From the NCBI RefSeq assembly GCF_000024605.1, contig NC_013385.1, positions 1,874,175 to 1,938,174 on the forward strand: a stretch of 64,000 bases of DNA, given 5' to 3'. Source of the DNA: Ammonifex degensii KC4. GTDB taxonomy: Bacteria > Bacillota > Desulfotomaculia > Desulfotomaculales > Ammonificaceae. The translations under genes and the position numbers were made by a program. Below, piece after piece: positions 60,757 through 64,000 of the stretch. Position 1 is the stretch's first letter. Every line of letters begins with the position of its first letter. Under the pieces are notes generated by a model, which had not been told where the DNA came from, made no database searches, and saw only the letters and a program-made list of their open reading frames with translations.

Positions 60757-61287
60757 TTAAGGAGCGCTGGCCTGCTTTTCCCTTATGGCTTCCAGCGCGT
60801 AGACCAGCTTGCGGATAGGACCGCTCAAAATGCCGACCAGGCCGTAAAGCGGGGCCTTCATGCCACCCACCACCTTGCCGATGAGCACTTCGTAAGGCGG
60901 CAGATCGGCCAGGGCCTTGACCTGATCGGGCGTCAGGGCTTTCTTGCCCAGTACCCCACCTTTGATCTCTAGGAGCTTGTACTCCTTGTTGAAGTCGGCC
61001 AAAATCTTGGCGGTCACCGCTGGATCGGCAAAGCTGAAGGCCAGGGAAACCGGGCCTTTGAGAAAAGGTACCAGTTCCTCCAGGCCTACCTCCTGGGCAG
61101 CAATCCTTATCAAGGTGTTCTTGGCTACCTTGAGCTGACTCTGGTTCGACCTCAGACGCCGCCGCAACTCGGTAAGCTGGGCTACCGGTATCCCGGTATG
61201 GTCAGCCACGAAGACCGCCTTGGCTTCCCGCAGCTTCTCCTTAAGTTCGGCCACGATCTCCTGCTTCTGAGCCCGTGCCAGTCCCAA
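60757..61287 (-). CDS. rplJ: Ribosomal protein L10
   Basis: Base of the L7/L12 stalk and autoregulator of its operon; about 176 residues. KQEIVAELKEKLREAKAVFV opens the protein, followed by TELRRRLRSNQSQLKVAKNT near residue 40. A longer open frame exists, but TTG 61287 lies 10 bases after AAGGAGG and begins at the expected place. The L10 leader RNA lies directly upstream. Confidence 0.92.
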   Translation of the reverse strand: MGLARAQKQEIVAELKEKLREAKAVFVADHTGIPVAQLTELRRRLRSNQSQLKVAKNTLIRIAAQEVGLEELVPFLKGPVSLAFSFADPAVTAKILADFNKEYKLLEIKGGVLGKKALTPDQVKALADLPPYEVLIGKVVGGMKAPLYGLVGILSGPIRKLVYALEAIREKQASAP

Positions 61288-61320
61288 CCTGCCTTCACCT
61301 CCTTCCGGGCACCAAAATAG

Positions 61321-61464
61321 AAAGGGCGGAACCGCCAAAAACCGAGGTTCCGCCCAGTTAAAGGCTTGATTCTAAGCAAACCCTCAACCAGCCCAACAGC
61401 ACCTCGGTTGGCGGCGAAGCTTCTCGCCTTTAAGCCCTTAAAAGGGCACCAACTGTCTCAGGCA
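61321..61464 (-). ncRNA. Ribosomal protein L10 leader
   Basis: Between rplA and rplJ the transcript has the L10-leader layout: GCCTGAGACAGTTGGTGCC (61464-61446), then GCCAACCGAGGTGCTGTTGG, then an attenuator hairpin GGGCGGAACC/GGTTCCGCCC (61355-61324) with TTTCTATTTT after it. The CCGAGG of the first part can pair with the CCTCGG in the attenuator arm and loop. In relatives L10 binds this RNA to reduce its own synthesis. Confidence 0.8.
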
Positions 61465-61474
61465 GAAAGGAATT

Positions 61475-62173
61475 TTATGAGGCCAGGAGCTTGGCCGGAT
61501 TCACTTTTACCCCAGGGCCCATGGTGGAGGAAACGGTTATGCTGCGTAGGTACTGACCCTTCGCCGCCGGCGGCTTGGCCCGTACCAAGGCGTCCACCAG
61601 GGCCTTCAGGTTTTCCACCAGCTTTTCCACCTCAAAAGAAACCTTGCCGATGGGGGCGTGCACGATCCCCGCCTTGTCCGTCCGGTACTCTACCCGGCCC
61701 GCTTTGGCCTCAGCTACTGCCTGGGCCACATCAAAGGTCACCGTGCCCGTCTTGGGGTTGGGCATAAGCCCCCGCGGACCTAAAATACGACCGATGCGCC
61801 CCACCATAGCCATCATGTCGGGCGTGGCGATGGCTACGTCGAAGTCAAGCCAACCCCCCTGGATGCGGGCAATGAGGTCTTCTGCTCCCACATAATCGGC
61901 TCCTGCCGCCTCCGCTTCCTTGGCCTTCTCGCCTCGGGCAAAGACCAGCACCCGCCGCGTCTTGCCCGTACCGTGGGGCAGCACCACCGCACCCCGCACC
62001 TGCTGGTCGGCATGCCGGGGATCAACCCCCAGCCGCACAGCCACCTCCACCGTCTCGTCGAACTTGGCGGAAGCTAAGCGCTTGACCAACTCTAGAGCCT
62101 CGTAGGGATCGTAAAGCTTGGTGCGGTCTACTTGTTTCTTTGCTTCCAGGTACTTTTTGCCGTGCTTGGGCAC
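61475..62173 (-). CDS. rplA: Ribosomal protein L1
   Basis: The 232-residue L1 protein of the E-site stalk: [20 protein letters not shown] at the start, [20 protein letters not shown] near 48 and [20 protein letters not shown] near 130. GTG 62173 follows AAGGAGG. It lies 53 bases after rplK in the standard order. Confidence 0.96.
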   Translation of the reverse strand: MPKHGKKYLEAKKQVDRTKLYDPYEALELVKRLASAKFDETVEVAVRLGVDPRHADQQVRGAVVLPHGTGKTRRVLVFARGEKAKEAEAAGADYVGAEDLIARIQGGWLDFDVAIATPDMMAMVGRIGRILGPRGLMPNPKTGTVTFDVAQAVAEAKAGRVEYRTDKAGIVHAPIGKVSFEVEKLVENLKALVDALVRAKPPAAKGQYLRSITVSSTMGPGVKVNPAKLLAS

Positions 62174-62226
62174 AATTTTCGCCTCCTTGTGGTGCTAACG
62201 GAGAAAATTCTCCTCCCACTCTTTGC

Positions 62227-62655
62227 TTAATCTTCTACGATCTCGATGCCCATGCTCCGCGCCGTTCCCTCGATCATCCGCATGGCCGCTTCGAGGGAGT
62301 TGGCGTTGAGGTCGGGCATCTTGAGCTCCGCAATCTGGCGGATTTGCGAACGCTTGACCTTCCCTACTTTGGTCTTGCCCGGTTCTCCCGAACCGGTTTC
62401 AATACCCGCCGCTTGCTTCAAGAGCACCGAAGCGGGCGGCGTCTTGCAGACGAAGGAAAAAGAGCGATCTTCGTATATGGTGATCTCCACCGGTATGATG
62501 GTCCCCGCCTGGGCTGCCGTCCGCTCGTTGAACTCCTTTACGAAGGCCATGATGTTTACTCCGTGCTGGCCCAGCGCTGGTCCTACCGGGGGCGCCGGCG
62601 AAGCCTTGCCGGCCGGAATCTGTAGCTTTACTATTGCTTGTACCTTCTTGGCCAA
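62227..62655 (-). CDS. rplK: Ribosomal protein L11
   Basis: The 142-residue L11 of the GTPase-associated centre: [19 protein letters not shown], then [20 protein letters not shown], and [20 protein letters not shown] near 75. It starts with TTG behind GGAGGGAAAGGACC and is followed by rplA. Confidence 0.96.
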   Translation of the reverse strand: MAKKVQAIVKLQIPAGKASPAPPVGPALGQHGVNIMAFVKEFNERTAAQAGTIIPVEITIYEDRSFSFVCKTPPASVLLKQAAGIETGSGEPGKTKVGKVKRSQIRQIAELKMPDLNANSLEAAMRMIEGTARSMGIEIVED

Positions 62656-62683
62656 GGTCCTTTCCCTCCACGATCAAGCTAGT

Positions 62684-63211
62684 TTATATCTTCTCCACCT
62701 GGGTATAATCAAGCTCAATAGGCGTCTCACGGCCAAACATGGAAATCATCACCCGCAGCTTGGCCTTCTCGGTGTTGACCTCCTCCACCACCCCGATGAA
62801 GTTTTGGAAGGGACCCGAGGTCACCCGCACCTTCTCACCGGGGGAAATGTCGATGCGGAAGCGCGGCGCCTCACCCCGCGTCCGCTTGAGAATCTCTTCT
62901 ACTTCCTCATCGCTTAAGGGAACGGGCTTGTTGCCGCTTCCTACAAAGCCGGTAACGCCGGGAGTGTTGCGCACTACGTACCAAGACTCGTCGGTCAAGA
63001 TCATCTCTACCAGGATGTAGCCCGGAAAGATGCGCCTCTTAGTGGCTTTCTTTTTTCCATCCTTGATCTCGATTACGTCTTCTTCCGGGATGACGATATT
63101 AAAGATCTTGTCCTCCATGTTCATGGAGGCGATCCGCTTTTCCAGATTGGCCTTTACCTTGTTCTCGTACCCCGAATAGGTATGTATGACGTACCAGCGC
63201 CTCTCGCCCAC
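62684..63211 (-). CDS. nusG: Transcription termination/antitermination factor NusG
   Basis: A 175-residue factor that joins RNA polymerase and, in Firmicutes, can promote pausing. The NGN domain begins [20 protein letters not shown] and includes [20 protein letters not shown] near 58-75. The KOW domain holds [20 protein letters not shown] near 122. It lies between secE and rplK, the standard order. Confidence 0.96.
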   Translation of the reverse strand: MGERRWYVIHTYSGYENKVKANLEKRIASMNMEDKIFNIVIPEEDVIEIKDGKKKATKRRIFPGYILVEMILTDESWYVVRNTPGVTGFVGSGNKPVPLSDEEVEEILKRTRGEAPRFRIDISPGEKVRVTSGPFQNFIGVVEEVNTEKAKLRVMISMFGRETPIELDYTQVEKI

Positions 63212-63247
63212 GATCGGGGGAAACTTCTCCCCTCCACCTCCTCCAAG

Positions 63248-63616
63248 CTACACCTTCAAGATAAAGCGCAAGATCTGGCTAAAGATGGAGTCCGCTAGCC
63301 AGATTATTAAGGTCACCAAACCTACCGCTGCCAGTACCACTCCCGTATAAATAAGGACCTCCCGCCGCGTGGGCCAGTGAACCTTCTTGAGCTCCTGCCA
63401 GACGCTGAGCAAAAACTCACGGGTTTTGGTAATGCTCGCCTGGAGATCGAATTTTTTCTTGCTGGCCTCTTTGGCCCTGGCGGGTGAAGTCTTGGCGGTT
63501 TTTAGAGCCTTGGATGCAGCCTCTTCTGTCCCCCTATTCTCTTTAGGGCGCTTGAGCGGTACCAGCTTGTTAGCAGGAAGCGGGCTCTTATCGTTATCTT
63601 TTCCAAGTTTGACCAT
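63248..63616 (-). CDS. secE: Preprotein translocase subunit SecE
   Basis: Single-helix essential part of the SecYEG channel. About 122 residues, longer than usual because of a basic, low-complexity N-terminal stretch (1-65). The conserved region reads SVWQELKKVHWPTRREVLIY near 72, followed by one membrane helix. ATG 63616 has GGGAG 9 bases upstream; an ATG two codons earlier is possible. The longer open frame runs back into rpmG and is not real. Confidence 0.93.
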   Translation of the reverse strand: MVKLGKDNDKSPLPANKLVPLKRPKENRGTEEAASKALKTAKTSPARAKEASKKKFDLQASITKTREFLLSVWQELKKVHWPTRREVLIYTGVVLAAVGLVTLIIWLADSIFSQILRFILKV

Positions 63617-63645
63617 GTTCATTATCTCCCGCCCCAAAACCCGGC

Positions 63646-63795
63646 CTACTTGGTCTCCCGGTGCAGGGTGTGCGTGCGGCACCAAGGGCAGTACTTCCTC
63701 AGCTCCAGGCGGCCGGGATCATTACGCTTGTTTTTAGTAGTGGTGTAGTTGCGCCGCTTGCACTCGGTGCACTCTAGCGTGATAATCACCCGCAT
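63646..63795 (-). CDS. rpmG: Ribosomal protein L33
   Basis: Forty-nine residues: [20 protein letters not shown], then [19 protein letters not shown] and [10 protein letters not shown]. Two CxxC pairs (CTEC, CPWC) make it the zinc-binding (C+) form of L33. The start is ATG 63795. It is the first gene of the rpmG-secE-nusG-rplKAJL unit. Confidence 0.95.
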   Translation of the reverse strand: MRVIITLECTECKRRNYTTTKNKRNDPGRLELRKYCPWCRTHTLHRETK

Positions 63796-63886
63796 AAGCC
63801 CTTTGTCACCCGCCCTTTAAAGCAAAATAAGAGAGGGGTTAAAACTACTCTTTCGCCCTTTTTGCCCCTCCCAGGGTGCCGTTAGT

Positions 63887-63915
63887 AATTTAGCATACGC
63901 ATACCCCGCTGTCAA
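63887..63915 (-). promoter_or_regulatory. Near-consensus promoter of rpmG-secE-nusG-rplKAJL
   Basis: On the minus strand TTGACA (63915-63910) and TAAATT (63892-63887) are 17 bases apart. The leader of about 85 bases can form GAGGGG/CCCCTC pairing around an A- and G-rich loop (63834-63873). Strong expression is expected for ribosomal genes. Confidence 0.8.
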
Positions 63916-63934
63916 CCTTAAATTTGGCTCCGGC

Positions 63935-63965
63935 TGTAGAAGGGCCAGAGTTTCGTTCACAGAGG
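63935..63965 (+). repeat. Dispersed polar repeat, copy 3
   Basis: Shares TGTAGAAGGGCCAGAGTTTC and the following GTTCACA with copy 1; the right side then differs by loss of AT before GAGG. It lies 20 bases upstream of the rpmG promoter. Bases 63966-64000 run on beyond it with no gene I can assign. Confidence 0.85.
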
Positions 63966-64000
63966 TTTTTGAAGTTGAAGAGCGTATTAAAGAGGGTGGG

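Noticed and set aside
19727-63965. The three dispersed repeats as part of a CRISPR array
   Set aside because: The copies are more than 20 kb apart, not spaced by short unique spacers, and no cas gene is present.

Overview
The window reads as a chromosome piece of a thermophilic, anaerobic, fairly GC-rich Firmicute. Evidence for this: clostridial-style gene clusters, many GTG and TTG starts behind strong GGAGG sites, a folB-folK fusion, a long folP, a T-box, an ANTAR regulator and a short Hcp. A nitrate-to-ammonia pathway (NarG-like enzyme plus NrfHA) beside HdrA/HdrD-like electron-transfer proteins fits an Ammonifex-like organism. That genus is an inference from gene content only. Almost everything lies on the minus strand.

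Layout. 1-3.4 kb: nadA (cut by the window edge), panD-panC-panB and a DUF2520 dehydrogenase (candidate ketopantoate reductase) behind a leader that looks like an attenuator. 3.5-8.3 kb: spermidine synthase overlapping a radical SAM/SPASM gene, a sirtuin, folBK and folP. 8.4-12.9 kb: an HdrD/DsrK-like protein and a 1016-residue two-module HdrA with its own promoter. 13-15.3 kb: nadE broken by a one-base frameshift in a G run, and a glutamine amidotransferase. 15.4-19.7 kb: a nitrogen-assimilation cluster, glnA - ANTAR regulator - amtB - glnB. The glnA leader carries two hairpins with identical ACAGGT hexaloops, the signature of an ANTAR-bound RNA.

19.8-35.7 kb: a nitrate-ammonification island. 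In transcription order it holds an Rrf2 regulator, hcp, a NapH-like polyferredoxin, a NarG-like molybdoenzyme, its FeS subunit, two membrane proteins, a NarJ-like chaperone, a histidine kinase with a CxxCH sensor domain, a response regulator, an HPP membrane protein (possible nitrite carrier), ccs1, ccsA, nrfH and nrfA. Together these would reduce nitrate to nitrite to ammonium, mature the c-type hemes and detoxify NO or hydroxylamine. 35.8-40.9 kb: a TetR-controlled RND efflux operon. 40.9-45.2 kb: a ChlD-type chelatase, an unknown protein, and DAHP synthase behind a phenylalanine-type T-box.

45.4-49.7 kb is an accessory patch on the plus strand: a small zinc-ribbon protein, an atypical TnpB with no zinc ribbon and an altered third RuvC motif, about 370 bases of GC-rich hairpin-dense sequence after it (candidate omega-RNA), tRNA-Arg(CCG), and a class C-type group II intron inserted just after a terminator hairpin. 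49.7-64 kb returns to housekeeping genes: a methyltransferase, LapA-like protein, nitrilase (plus strand), trxB, an aluminium-resistance-type PLP enzyme, hfq, miaA, an RsmJ-like gene, mutL, mutS, then rplL, rplJ (with L10 leader), rplA, rplK, nusG, secE and rpmG behind a near-consensus promoter. rpoB, the usual neighbour of rplL, is absent; mutS is there instead.

A polar repeat with a 19-base identical core occurs three times in the same orientation (19.7, 40.9 and 63.9 kb), each time in or beside a gene boundary. It is unexplained. The repeat, the TnpB/structured-RNA locus and the ANTAR-glnA leader are the most interesting signals.
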